NCBI RefSeq assembly: GCF_015210005.1
Contig: NZ_MU158698.1
Location: 1,063,009-1,127,008 of the forward strand
Length of the DNA stretch: 64,000 nucleotides
Source: Sphingobacterium hungaricum
GTDB lineage: Bacteria > Bacteroidota > Bacteroidia > Sphingobacteriales > Sphingobacteriaceae
Direction of reading: 5' to 3'
Shown here: positions 27,306-35,420 of the stretch, one piece after another
Layout of the letters: each line of letters opens with the position of its first letter
Position numbering within the stretch: position 1 is the stretch's first letter
Notes under the pieces: model-generated
What the model saw: only the letters and a program-made list of their open reading frames with translations
Databases searched by the model: none
What the model was told of the DNA's origin: nothing
Position numbers and translations under genes: made by a program

Positions 27306-28037
27306 ATGGCAATTAAACGCGGAAATAAAATAAAAAGTAAAAAATCAAGCAAATCATCTTGGAAAAGCAAGGTGAAATTTTGGTCGATACGCATTATTGG
27401 TGGATTTTTTATTTTCACATTTCTGTGGGTGATTGCGTTGCGTTTTACGAATCCCCCGATAACCTATTTGATGTTAAAAAGGGGATTTGAATGGAAAGCT
27501 GCCGGTAAAGGATTTAAGCTTGAACGCGAATGGTTAGATTACGAGGATATGTCTGACAACCTTAAACGAGCAGCGATTGCAGGAGAAGATGCGCACTTTA
27601 TGACGCATAATGGATTCGATACAGAAGCTATTAAAGATGCCATCAGTAGAAATAAAGACGGCGGTGCGTTGCGCGGAGGAAGTACAATCAGCCAGCAAGT
27701 CGCTAAAAATGTTTTCTTATGGCCAACGCGTTCTTGGCTACGGAAAGGATTGGAAACTTATTTTACGGTATTGATTGAGATTTTCTGGAGCAAGAAACGC
27801 ATACTCGAAGTCTATCTGAATGTTATCGAGATGGGACAAGGGATTTATGGCGCTGAAGCCGCTTCCCAATATTATTTCCATAAATCGGGCAAAAGCTTAA
27901 CAAAGAAGGAAGCCGGCCTGATCATCGCTATTCTCCCAAATCCTAGACAATGGGATGCGCGAAGACCCTCCAATTATGTCAATCGCAGAGCGAATAGCAT
28001 TGTGCGTTACATGAATTATTATTCGATACCGGAATAG
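27306..28037 (+). CDS. mtgA: Monofunctional peptidoglycan glycosyltransferase
   Basis: GT51 enzyme that polymerises lipid II into glycan strands at the outer face of the inner membrane. The 243-residue protein has a lysine-rich N-terminus, one membrane anchor (about residues 33-52), and the GT51 motifs 'AGEDAHFMTHNGFD' (catalytic Glu in EDAxF), 'RGGSTISQQVAKN', 'RKGLETYFTVLIE' and 'KKRILEVYLNVIEMGQGIYG'. There is no transpeptidase domain, so it is MtgA rather than a class A PBP. Confidence 0.96.
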   Translation: MAIKRGNKIKSKKSSKSSWKSKVKFWSIRIIGGFFIFTFLWVIALRFTNPPITYLMLKRGFEWKAAGKGFKLEREWLDYEDMSDNLKRAAIAGEDAHFMTHNGFDTEAIKDAISRNKDGGALRGGSTISQQVAKNVFLWPTRSWLRKGLETYFTVLIEIFWSKKRILEVYLNVIEMGQGIYGAEAASQYYFHKSGKSLTKKEAGLIIAILPNPRQWDARRPSNYVNRRANSIVRYMNYYSIPE

Positions 28038-28041
28038 TTTT

Positions 28042-29433
28042 TTATGTGAATTGTAAAGGCTGCTGCTTTTCTTTCCATTCTTTCATTCCTCCAAAATAAG
28101 TTCGGATATTCTCAAAACCATTTTTTAGCAAAATCGAACTTGCTAGCGCAGCGCGATCGCCGCTTTGGCAATACAGCACGATGGATTTCGTTTGATCGAT
28201 TTCATCCAAATGGTTGATCATTGTGCCAACAAAAATATTTTTCGCTCCTTCAACATGTCCGTTTTCAAATTCTGATTGGTTGCGCACATCATAAACTTGC
28301 GTATCTTGGTCATGTACGGTTTCTGCAAATTCTTCGAAACTAAGCACTTCATAGGTATTCATCGGCACATCTAGGGTATCGATGGATGGTATATACCCTA
28401 CGACATTGTCCAAACCGATGCGCATAAGCTTGCGCATTAAATCTTCCAGTTGATTCTTTTGTGCAATCAATACAATTGGACGATCATAGTCTAACATCCA
28501 GCCACACCAAGTTGCGAAAGCATTATTTGCCTGAATGTTATAAGCTCCCGCAATAAATTCTTTGGAAAATTCGAACTTTGAGCGTGTGTCCACAAGCTGT
28601 ACATCCATAAGCAATAAATCAATAAAACTTGAATCTGACAACAATGGAATTTGTGGAACTTCTAAAAGCAAAGATCGTTCGATTTTATTGAGCTTCTTCA
28701 TTTGGGCGAAATACCTTGGAGGCTCAGGCTGACCCGCCAACAGCGTTTGAATAAAATCTTGTCTTGAAGCATCTTCCAGTGCCCAATTTCTTATTTTCTC
28801 GTAGCCAATTGTGCTGCTTGAAACAGCACCTAAGGATTTACCGCAAGCCGAGCCCGCGCCATGTCCAGGCCAGAGCTGCACAAAATCCGGCAAAGCCGAA
28901 AACTTTTGCAACGATTGAAACATTTGCTCCGCTCCTTCTGATTGAGAGCCAACAATTCCTGCTGCCTTTTCCAATAAATCAGGACGTCCAACATCACCCA
29001 CAAACACGAAATCCCCTGTTAAAATAATCACCGGATGATCCGATGCTGGATGATCGGTAATCAGAAAACTGATGCTTTCTGGTGTATGTCCCGGATTATG
29101 TAAAATCCGAAAACTGATATTTCCCAAATGGATCTGATCGCCATCTTTCAATCCGGTATGCGGAAATTCGTATTGCCAATCTTGGCCACCTTCGTCCGAT
29201 AAATAAATTTCAGCTCCTGTTAATTTCGCCAATTCACGGGTGCCACTTAAAAAATCTGCATGAATATGTGTTTCTGTAACTTTAGTAATGGTCAGGCCAT
29301 GTTGTTTTGCTAATTCAAGATAGGTGTCGACATCTCGCTTCGCATCGACGACCATCGCTTCGCCAGTCACCTGACATCCGATTACATAACTCGCCTGTGC
29401 CAAACTTTTATCATATACTTGTTGAAAAAACAT
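28042..29433 (-). CDS. MBL-fold hydrolase with two rhodanese domains (persulfide dioxygenase-like)
   Basis: 463-residue fusion protein likely acting on persulfides or polysulfides. The metallo-beta-lactamase domain (1-245) has 'THIHADFLSG' (H56, H58, D60, then Phe where many MBL enzymes have His), 'NPGHTPES' (H116), 'TGDFVF' (D141) and 'PGHGAGS' (H191). These are enough for the single iron site of ETHE1/CstB-type dioxygenases. Rhodanese 1 (about 265-350) lacks an active-site Cys ('VLIAQKNQLE'). Rhodanese 2 (about 362-455) has one ('LYCQSGDRA', C422). It is paired with a TauE-type exporter 18 bp upstream, supporting a sulfur detoxification role. Confidence 0.9.
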   Translation of the reverse strand: MFFQQVYDKSLAQASYVIGCQVTGEAMVVDAKRDVDTYLELAKQHGLTITKVTETHIHADFLSGTRELAKLTGAEIYLSDEGGQDWQYEFPHTGLKDGDQIHLGNISFRILHNPGHTPESISFLITDHPASDHPVIILTGDFVFVGDVGRPDLLEKAAGIVGSQSEGAEQMFQSLQKFSALPDFVQLWPGHGAGSACGKSLGAVSSSTIGYEKIRNWALEDASRQDFIQTLLAGQPEPPRYFAQMKKLNKIERSLLLEVPQIPLLSDSSFIDLLLMDVQLVDTRSKFEFSKEFIAGAYNIQANNAFATWCGWMLDYDRPIVLIAQKNQLEDLMRKLMRIGLDNVVGYIPSIDTLDVPMNTYEVLSFEEFAETVHDQDTQVYDVRNQSEFENGHVEGAKNIFVGTMINHLDEIDQTKSIVLYCQSGDRAALASSILLKNGFENIRTYFGGMKEWKEKQQPLQFT

Positions 29434-29451
29434 ATACTCTTATCCTTTTTT

Positions 29452-30249
29452 TTAAATGTGAAAAACTTCTTTTAAAACTATGTAGAATCCCATAATCAAA
29501 ACAAAATAGCCAAAACTCTTCTTTAATTTGTCTCCGGGGATTTTTTTAGCAATTTTTGACCCAATAAATATTCCGATGATTGATGTCAGTGAAAATATAC
29601 ATAATAATTTCCAATCTATAACATGATCATCAATTTCGAGGAAACCCAAAAATCCGATCAGCGAATTAAAAGCAACTATAAATAGGGAGGTTCCAATTGC
29701 TTTTTTCATTGGCATTTTTGCAGAAATCACCAAGGTGGGAATAATCAAAAACCCACCGCCTGCGCCAACCATTCCCGTGACCAATCCTAAAAATATTCCT
29801 TTTAAAAATACACTTTTATAATTAAATGTCTGATCGTTTTTCAGCTCTTCCTCCGTTCGGTTCCGAATCATTGAGATGGATGCGAATAACATAATCACCG
29901 CAAAAAGAATCATCACAAAGGTTGCTTTGCTCAATACAAAACCTTCGTCGTGATACATAATCGCAGGAATATGGGGAACGATGAAGGACCGGGTAAACAA
30001 AACCATAAAAATTGAAGGAATGCCAAAGACGGCAACCATCCGGAAATCGACCAACCCGTTTTTAGCTTTTCCGAAACCGCCAACCAAAGCAGTAATACCG
30101 ACAATAAATAAGGAATAAGCGGTTGCTAAAAGCGGGTCGATGTCCAATAAATACACTAAAATCGGCACGGTCAAAATCGAACCGCCACTACCAATAAGAC
30201 CTAATGATATACCAATTAAAACTGCAAGTGTATAGGCTAAAACCTCCAT
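29452..30249 (-). CDS. TauE/SafE family sulfite exporter-type permease
   Basis: Inner-membrane protein of 265 residues with about eight helices in two repeats. TauE signatures occur in each half: 'GLIGSGGSILTVPILVYLL' and 'GMVGAGGGFLIIPTLVIS'. Family members move sulfite, sulfoacetate or other sulfur compounds. It is 18 bp upstream of the MBL-rhodanese gene, so the pair probably oxidises sulfane sulfur and exports the product (inference from context). Confidence 0.93.
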   Translation of the reverse strand: MEVLAYTLAVLIGISLGLIGSGGSILTVPILVYLLDIDPLLATAYSLFIVGITALVGGFGKAKNGLVDFRMVAVFGIPSIFMVLFTRSFIVPHIPAIMYHDEGFVLSKATFVMILFAVIMLFASISMIRNRTEEELKNDQTFNYKSVFLKGIFLGLVTGMVGAGGGFLIIPTLVISAKMPMKKAIGTSLFIVAFNSLIGFLGFLEIDDHVIDWKLLCIFSLTSIIGIFIGSKIAKKIPGDKLKKSFGYFVLIMGFYIVLKEVFHI

Positions 30250-30351
30250 CGAAGAATAAAGGTAGGAGTTTTAAGAATATATCAACTAATTTATAATCAA
30301 GTATTTAAAATTATATAATAGACGGATTTAGTAGATTTTTATCCTAATTAG

Positions 30352-30759
30352 CTAAGCCTCATCATCTTCATATAAATCCGATTTCAAATCGTCGATTTCC
30401 CTACGGTCGCGTTTTGTTGGACGGCCAGCGCCTCGGTCGCGCTTCAAGATTGGTGCATGGAATGTGGATTTGTAAGCATGCGTTTCTTCGACCGGAGTAC
30501 GGTCTTCATAAAATTGAGCTGCCGTCGGAGCATCCGCACGCCTGTAAAGCAAGCCCGTTACGAAAATAACTTTTCGCTCGATGCCTTTTTGTATTTGATA
30601 CAAATCGCCGATTTTTACAACATAAGAAGGTTTTATATTCTGGCCATTCAGCTTCACACGTCCCGCTTTGCAGGCTTCAGTCGCCAAACTTCGGGTTTTA
30701 AAGATGCGTATAGCCCACAAATATTTATCAATTCTCAGTTTTTCCGATTCCGTCGCCAT
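30352..30759 (-). CDS. S4-domain RNA-binding protein (Hsp15-like)
   Basis: 135-residue basic protein. The S4 RNA-binding fold occupies residues 8-70: 'LRIDKYLWAIRIFKTRSLA', 'CKAGRVKLNGQNIKPSY'. The C-terminal tail is charged and low-complexity ('RDRGAGRPTKRDRR', then an acidic end). E. coli Hsp15 (HslR) of the same architecture rescues stalled 50S-nascent chain-tRNA complexes. That role is plausible here but inferred from family only. Confidence 0.92.
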   Translation of the reverse strand: MATESEKLRIDKYLWAIRIFKTRSLATEACKAGRVKLNGQNIKPSYVVKIGDLYQIQKGIERKVIFVTGLLYRRADAPTAAQFYEDRTPVEETHAYKSTFHAPILKRDRGAGRPTKRDRREIDDLKSDLYEDDEA

Positions 30760-30866
30760 TCGATGCTTTTTCTATGATTTACAATAATACCCACTGAAGT
30801 CAAGAATATCAACAAAAATTTTCATCTTTGTGAAATTTTTAATTACATACAAACAACATATTTTTC

Positions 30867-31688
30867 ATGGAAATGGAGACGCTTAAAAAATTAATAGAAG
30901 ATGCTTGGGAAGATAGGCAGCTATTGGAATACAAAGAATATTACGAGGCTATCGCTATCGTTATTCAACGCCTTGACAGTGGCGAAATTCGTGTAGCAGA
31001 ACCTATTGGCAACCGTTGGCATGTGAATGATTGGATTAAGAAGGCCGTCATCTTGTATTTTCCAACACGTCAGATGGAAGTAATTGAGAACACTCCTTTT
31101 GTGTACCATGATAAAATGAAGCTGAAAACGAATTACAAGCATTTGGGCGTTCGTGTTGTTCCTGGTGCTTCTGCTCGTTTCGGAGCCTATTTAGCCAAAG
31201 GGGTTATCATGATGCCGTCTTATGTTAATATTGGCGCTTATGTGGACGAAGGTACAATGGTAGATACATGGGCAACCGTTGGTTCTTGTGCTCAGATTGG
31301 CAAAAACGTACATTTATCCGGCGGTGTTGGTATCGGTGGTGTTTTGGAACCAGTTCAAGCAGCTCCTGTGATTATTGAAGACAATGTTTTTGTTGGTTCA
31401 AGAGCGATTGTAGTGGAAGGTATCCGCGTAGAAACCGAAGCTGTTCTAGGTGCAAATGTCGTGTTGACTGCGTCAACAAAAATCATTGATGTATCGGGTT
31501 CAGAGCCGATTGAATACAAAGGTTATGTTCCTGCGCGTTCGGTCGTTATTCCAGGTTCATACACTAAAAAGTTCGAAGCTGGCGAATACCAAGTTCCATG
31601 TGCATTGATTATTGGCAAACGAAAAGAATCAACAGATAAAAAAACATCCTTAAACGATGCTTTGCGCGAGCATAACGTAGCTGTATAA
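30867..31688 (+). CDS. dapD: 2,3,4,5-tetrahydropyridine-2,6-dicarboxylate N-succinyltransferase
   Basis: Lysine/diaminopimelate pathway enzyme that succinylates tetrahydrodipicolinate. The 273-residue protein has the helical N-terminal domain, 'GVRVVPGASARFGAYLAKGV', and then left-handed beta-helix hexapeptide repeats ('MMPSYVNIGAYVDEGTMVD', 'ATVGSCAQIGKNVHLSGG', 'VIIEDNVFVGSRAIVVEG'). The stop overlaps the tsaC start by one base (TAATG), implying translational coupling. Confidence 0.97.
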   Translation: MEMETLKKLIEDAWEDRQLLEYKEYYEAIAIVIQRLDSGEIRVAEPIGNRWHVNDWIKKAVILYFPTRQMEVIENTPFVYHDKMKLKTNYKHLGVRVVPGASARFGAYLAKGVIMMPSYVNIGAYVDEGTMVDTWATVGSCAQIGKNVHLSGGVGIGGVLEPVQAAPVIIEDNVFVGSRAIVVEGIRVETEAVLGANVVLTASTKIIDVSGSEPIEYKGYVPARSVVIPGSYTKKFEAGEYQVPCALIIGKRKESTDKKTSLNDALREHNVAV

Positions 31689-32275
31689 TGTCAAAATCAA
31701 ACACATTTGTCGATAGAGAAGACCTGAACCAAGCTTTAGAAGTTCTGAAAGCTGGCGGTCTGCTATTATATCCTACGGATACCATTTGGGGAATCGGTTG
31801 CGATGCGACAAATGCGGAAGCTGTTGAGAAAATCTATGCCTTAAAAGAACGTGCAAGTGAAAAAAGCATGATTGTTCTGCTTTGGAATGATAATCAATTG
31901 GCTTCTTATGTGAATGAAGTGCCTGAAGTAGCTTATGAATTGATTGAAGCAAGCGATAGGTCGATGACGATTGTGTATTCCAACGCGAAGAATTTAGCCA
32001 AAAATGCACTTGCATCGGATGGCTCTATCGGTATACGCGTTGCGAAACATCCATTTTGCGAACAATTGTTACAGCGCTTTCGCAAACCAATTATTTCGAC
32101 TTCGGCGAATGTCAGCGGCGCATCATCTCCACGTAATTTTTCGGAGATTTCAGAAGAAATAAAGGCCGGAGTAGATTATATCGTTAAATTTGGACAAGAA
32201 GATGTAGCTGAACGTGAACCTTCTATCGTTTTAAAATTAGACCCTAGCGGGAAATTCGAATTTTTAAGAAAATAA
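31688..32275 (+). CDS. tsaC: L-threonylcarbamoyladenylate synthase
   Basis: Makes threonylcarbamoyl-AMP for the t6A37 modification of ANN-decoding tRNAs. The 195-residue length is that of the short TsaC/YrdC type without a Sua5 C-terminal domain. Motifs: 'LLYPTDTIWGIGCDATN', 'KERASEKSMIVLL', 'IGIRVAKHPFCEQLL' and 'PIISTSANVSGASSP'. Its ATG overlaps the dapD stop. The tsaB, tsaD and tsaE partners are not in the window. Confidence 0.96.
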   Translation: MSKSNTFVDREDLNQALEVLKAGGLLLYPTDTIWGIGCDATNAEAVEKIYALKERASEKSMIVLLWNDNQLASYVNEVPEVAYELIEASDRSMTIVYSNAKNLAKNALASDGSIGIRVAKHPFCEQLLQRFRKPIISTSANVSGASSPRNFSEISEEIKAGVDYIVKFGQEDVAEREPSIVLKLDPSGKFEFLRK

Positions 32276-32281
32276 ACAAAT

Positions 32282-32764
32282 ATGAAAAAATTAGTCACTT
32301 TATTATTTGCAATCATCGCTGTCGTACAACTAAGCATTGCGCAGCAAAGTGAAATACCTTCTGCACAAGCAGGAGTTCAATATGGAAAAAAGATTGACCA
32401 AACCAATGCGATTTCAGTCGGAAAACTAGAAAATTCTTTTGGAAAAGATTCAACGTTTTCAGGGAAAATCGAAGGCGAAGTGGTACAGGTTTGCAAGAAA
32501 AAAGGCTGTTTCATTACATTGAAAAGAGCTGGTGATGCTGAACCTATCATGGTGCGTTTTACAGATTATGCATATTTTATGCCTCAGGATATTGTTGGAA
32601 AAACAATTGTTGTCGAGGGAAGAGCTAAAATCAAGGAAACTTCCGTTGAATGGCAAAAACATTACGCAGAGGATTTAGGAAAAAGCAAAGAGGAAATTGC
32701 TAAAATAACAAAACCTAAAAAAGATATTTCTATCGTTGCCGATGGCGTTGTGGTTGTTAAATAG
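32282..32764 (+). CDS. Exported DUF4920-type protein
   Basis: 160-residue exported protein with a signal peptide (residues 1-20, cut near SIAQ). The body is a small OB-like beta domain: 'FSGKIEGEVVQVCKKKGCFITL' and 'FMPQDIVGKTIVVEGRAKI'. The two Cys spaced C-x4-C ('VCKKKGCF') could bind a metal or form a disulfide. This is the DUF4920 pattern of Bacteroidota; the function is unknown. It is 6 bp downstream of tsaC and ends the dapD-tsaC operon ahead of a strong palindrome. Confidence 0.85.
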   Translation: MKKLVTLLFAIIAVVQLSIAQQSEIPSAQAGVQYGKKIDQTNAISVGKLENSFGKDSTFSGKIEGEVVQVCKKKGCFITLKRAGDAEPIMVRFTDYAYFMPQDIVGKTIVVEGRAKIKETSVEWQKHYAEDLGKSKEEIAKITKPKKDISIVADGVVVVK

Positions 32765-32773
32765 CCCATTCGC

Positions 32774-32823
32774 ATACAGCATAAAAAAAGTCACAAGTTT
32801 TTGTGACTTTTTTTATGCTGTAT
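32774..32823. terminator. Perfect 23-bp inverted repeat, terminator-like
   Basis: Left arm 32774-32796, loop GTTT, right arm 32801-32823, with no mismatch. The inner part (AAAAAAAGTCACAA with its complement) forms a classical A-tail/T-tail bidirectional terminator; the outer ATACAGCAT arms extend it. It follows the dapD-tsaC-DUF4920 operon and precedes folP. Confidence 0.85.
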
Positions 32824-32855
32824 AGTTTTTTAATTTTACCAGATAATCAGTAAAC

Positions 32856-33695
32856 ATGTCAACACTTCATACCCATTCTTGTCAATCCATCGTTGCAGGA
32901 GGAAAACTCATCAGCTTTGAACTGCCTAAAATCATGGCCATCCTGAATTTAACTCCAGATTCGTTTTACGATGGTGGCAAATACAATTCCATAGAACATG
33001 CCGTAGCGAAAGCTGAAGAACTTCTAAACCAAGGAGCGGACATTATCGATATCGGTGCTTTTTCGTCACGTCCCGGAGCTAAATTGATTTCCGCGCAAGA
33101 AGAAATGGACCGCGCCTTGCCGATTATCGAAGAAATTGTGTTGCGTTTTCCACAAGCACTATTATCCATCGATACCTTTCGTTCGGAAGTTGCCGAAACT
33201 GCTATCAAGGCTGGTGTGCAAATTATTAACGATGTATCGGGAGGAACAATTGATGAAAACATGTTTGATACGGTTGCGAAATTACAAGTCCCTTACGTGC
33301 TGATGCACATGCGTGGCTTACCGGAAACCATGCAGAACGAAACAAGCTACGACGATATTGTCACCGATGTTGCGACTTATTTTGGTGAGAAAATTTCAAA
33401 ATTACGTTCGTTAGGTGTTAAAGATATTGTTTTAGACCCAGGTTTTGGATTTGCAAAAACGCAGGAACAGAACTATGAGCTTTTGCATCGGGTGGATGAA
33501 CTGCATTATTTCGGCTTGCCGATTCTAGGAGGCATTTCGCGAAAAAGCATGATACATAAAAAACTAAACATCCAGCCAGATGAATCTTTAATAGGTACGA
33601 CTGTATTAAATACACTTTTATTATTAAAAGGCGTTCAAATCTTGCGTGTCCACGATATGAAAGAAGCGAAACAAATTGTGGATTTATTATTTTAA
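32856..33695 (+). CDS. folP: Dihydropteroate synthase
   Basis: Folate-pathway TIM-barrel enzyme joining p-aminobenzoate to dihydropterin pyrophosphate; the target of sulfonamides. The 279-residue protein contains the two family signatures 'MAILNLTPDSFYDGGKY' and 'GADIIDIGAFSSRPGA', plus 'INDVSGG', 'MHMRGLPETMQ', 'DPGFGFAKT' and 'GGISRKSMI'. Single gene in its own transcription unit. Confidence 0.97.
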   Translation: MSTLHTHSCQSIVAGGKLISFELPKIMAILNLTPDSFYDGGKYNSIEHAVAKAEELLNQGADIIDIGAFSSRPGAKLISAQEEMDRALPIIEEIVLRFPQALLSIDTFRSEVAETAIKAGVQIINDVSGGTIDENMFDTVAKLQVPYVLMHMRGLPETMQNETSYDDIVTDVATYFGEKISKLRSLGVKDIVLDPGFGFAKTQEQNYELLHRVDELHYFGLPILGGISRKSMIHKKLNIQPDESLIGTTVLNTLLLLKGVQILRVHDMKEAKQIVDLLF

Positions 33696-33791
33696 CTAAA
33701 AATCAAGCTAAAACGTATTATAAAAAGAGAATTGATACCGTTTTTTTATATTTTTTTGTAGTTTAGTGCAGTATTAACATATTAATCTATT

Positions 33792-35279
33792 ATGCTTTAT
33801 AAAAAATCTATTGGAAAACTTGTTAGAGAGGCGGAAGAGAGCGGCGCAGGGACACTAAAACGGACGCTATCATCCTCAGGATTGATTGCGCTTGGAGTAG
33901 GAGCCATTATAGGTGCTGGTCTATTTTCACTTACAGGTATAGCTGCAGCAGATAATGCAGGTCCAGCTGTTACAATTTCTTTTATGGTCGCTGCTTTGGG
34001 TTGTGCTTTTGCAGGACTTTGCTATGCAGAATTTGCGTCCATGATTCCTGTAGCAGGTAGTGCATACACCTATTCGTATGCAACCATGGGTGAATTTATG
34101 GCTTGGATTATTGGTTGGGATTTAGTTTTAGAATATGCATTGGCGGCGGCTACTGTTGCTTCCAGCTGGTCGCAATATTTTAACCAGCTTTTGCTCATTT
34201 TTAATATTCATATTCCGGAAACGCTCTTGCACGGACCTTGGGAAGGCGGTGTGGTGAATTTGCCGGCCATTATCATTGTCTGTCTGTTATCGCTTTTGTT
34301 GATGAGAGGTACACAAGAATCTTCGTTTGTGAATAATGTATTGGTTATTTTAAAAGTTGGTGTTGTACTTATTTTCATCGCTTTAGGATGGAGTTTTATG
34401 GACCCAGCGAACCATACGCCATTTATTCCTACAAATGAAGGCGAGGAGCTTCTAAAAGCAGGTAAAATAACTTGGGGGGAGTTCTTTGATGGAGGCTATT
34501 TTGGAGAATATGGAATTAGCGGAATTTTAAGAGCTGCTGGAGTTGTGTTCTTTGCGTTTATCGGTTTTGATGCAGTAAGTACTGCGGCTCAAGAAGCTAA
34601 GAATCCTAAAAAAGGAATGCCTATCGGAATCATCGGTTCCCTAGTGATTTGTACAATTCTTTATGTTTTGTTCTCTTACGTGATGACAGGTTTAGCGAAC
34701 TACACTGAATTTACTGGCGATGCCAAACCCGTTGCGACAGCATTTGAGAAAACAGGCTATCACTTTCTGAATACAGCATTAATTATTACGATTATCTGTG
34801 GATATACTTCGGTTATTCTCGTGATGCTTTTAGGACAGAGCCGTGTATTCTATACGATGAGTAAAGATGGTCTGTTGCCAAAAATCTTCTCGGATTTATC
34901 GAAAAGACAAACACCTTGGAAAACGAATTTAATCTTTATGGTTTTCGTGAGTTTATTCACAGGTTTTGTTCCGGTTTCGGATTTAGGCCACATGGTGAGT
35001 ATCGGAACTCTATTCGCTTTCACATTGGTATGTGTCGGCGTAATTATATTGAGAAAAACACAACCGAATATTGAGCGTCCATTTAAGACACCATTTGTAC
35101 CATTGATTCCGATTCTTGGAATCATCGTCTGTGTGTTAATGATGGCTTCGTTGCCAATCGAAAGCTGGGAACGTTTAGCTATCTGGATGTTGTTAGGCGT
35201 GATTATCTATTTTGTATATGGTGTTAAACATAGCAAGATTAGAAAAGCCGTGAAAGAAGGAACTTATACGGAGGATTAA
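33792..35279 (+). CDS. APC family amino-acid permease
   Basis: Inner-membrane amino-acid transporter of 495 residues with about twelve helices. 'GLIALGVGAIIGAGLFSLTG' is the first helix with the APC substrate-binding GxG turn. 'AGLCYAEFASMIPVAGSAY', 'WIIGWDLVLEYALAAATVAS' and 'FFAFIGFDAVSTAAQEAKNP' match the cationic amino-acid transporter/YfnA subgroup. The exact substrate is not predictable. Single gene with a terminator. Confidence 0.94.
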   Translation: MLYKKSIGKLVREAEESGAGTLKRTLSSSGLIALGVGAIIGAGLFSLTGIAAADNAGPAVTISFMVAALGCAFAGLCYAEFASMIPVAGSAYTYSYATMGEFMAWIIGWDLVLEYALAAATVASSWSQYFNQLLLIFNIHIPETLLHGPWEGGVVNLPAIIIVCLLSLLLMRGTQESSFVNNVLVILKVGVVLIFIALGWSFMDPANHTPFIPTNEGEELLKAGKITWGEFFDGGYFGEYGISGILRAAGVVFFAFIGFDAVSTAAQEAKNPKKGMPIGIIGSLVICTILYVLFSYVMTGLANYTEFTGDAKPVATAFEKTGYHFLNTALIITIICGYTSVILVMLLGQSRVFYTMSKDGLLPKIFSDLSKRQTPWKTNLIFMVFVSLFTGFVPVSDLGHMVSIGTLFAFTLVCVGVIILRKTQPNIERPFKTPFVPLIPILGIIVCVLMMASLPIESWERLAIWMLLGVIIYFVYGVKHSKIRKAVKEGTYTED

Positions 35280-35300
35280 TAAAATTCTTCGATAACAGAA

Positions 35301-35329
35301 AAGCCGGTTATTTAGTAGCCGGCTTTTTT
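35301..35329 (+). terminator. Terminator of the amino-acid permease gene
   Basis: AAGCCGG / CCGGCTT stem with an 11-nt loop, followed by TTTTT. Confidence 0.8.
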
Positions 35330-35363
35330 GCGCCCGATAAACTGACATGAATCTTCATTAAAC

Positions 35364-35397
35364 AAAAAAATCCCGATGCCTGAAGCATCGGGATTTT
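35364..35397 (-). terminator. Terminator of metG
   Basis: 13-bp perfect stem (AAAATCCCGATGC with its complement) around 5 nt; on the minus strand it continues into TTT. It lies 24 bp after the metG stop. Confidence 0.8.
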
Positions 35398-35420
35398 ATG
35401 TAATGAACTTTTCTGTTTTA

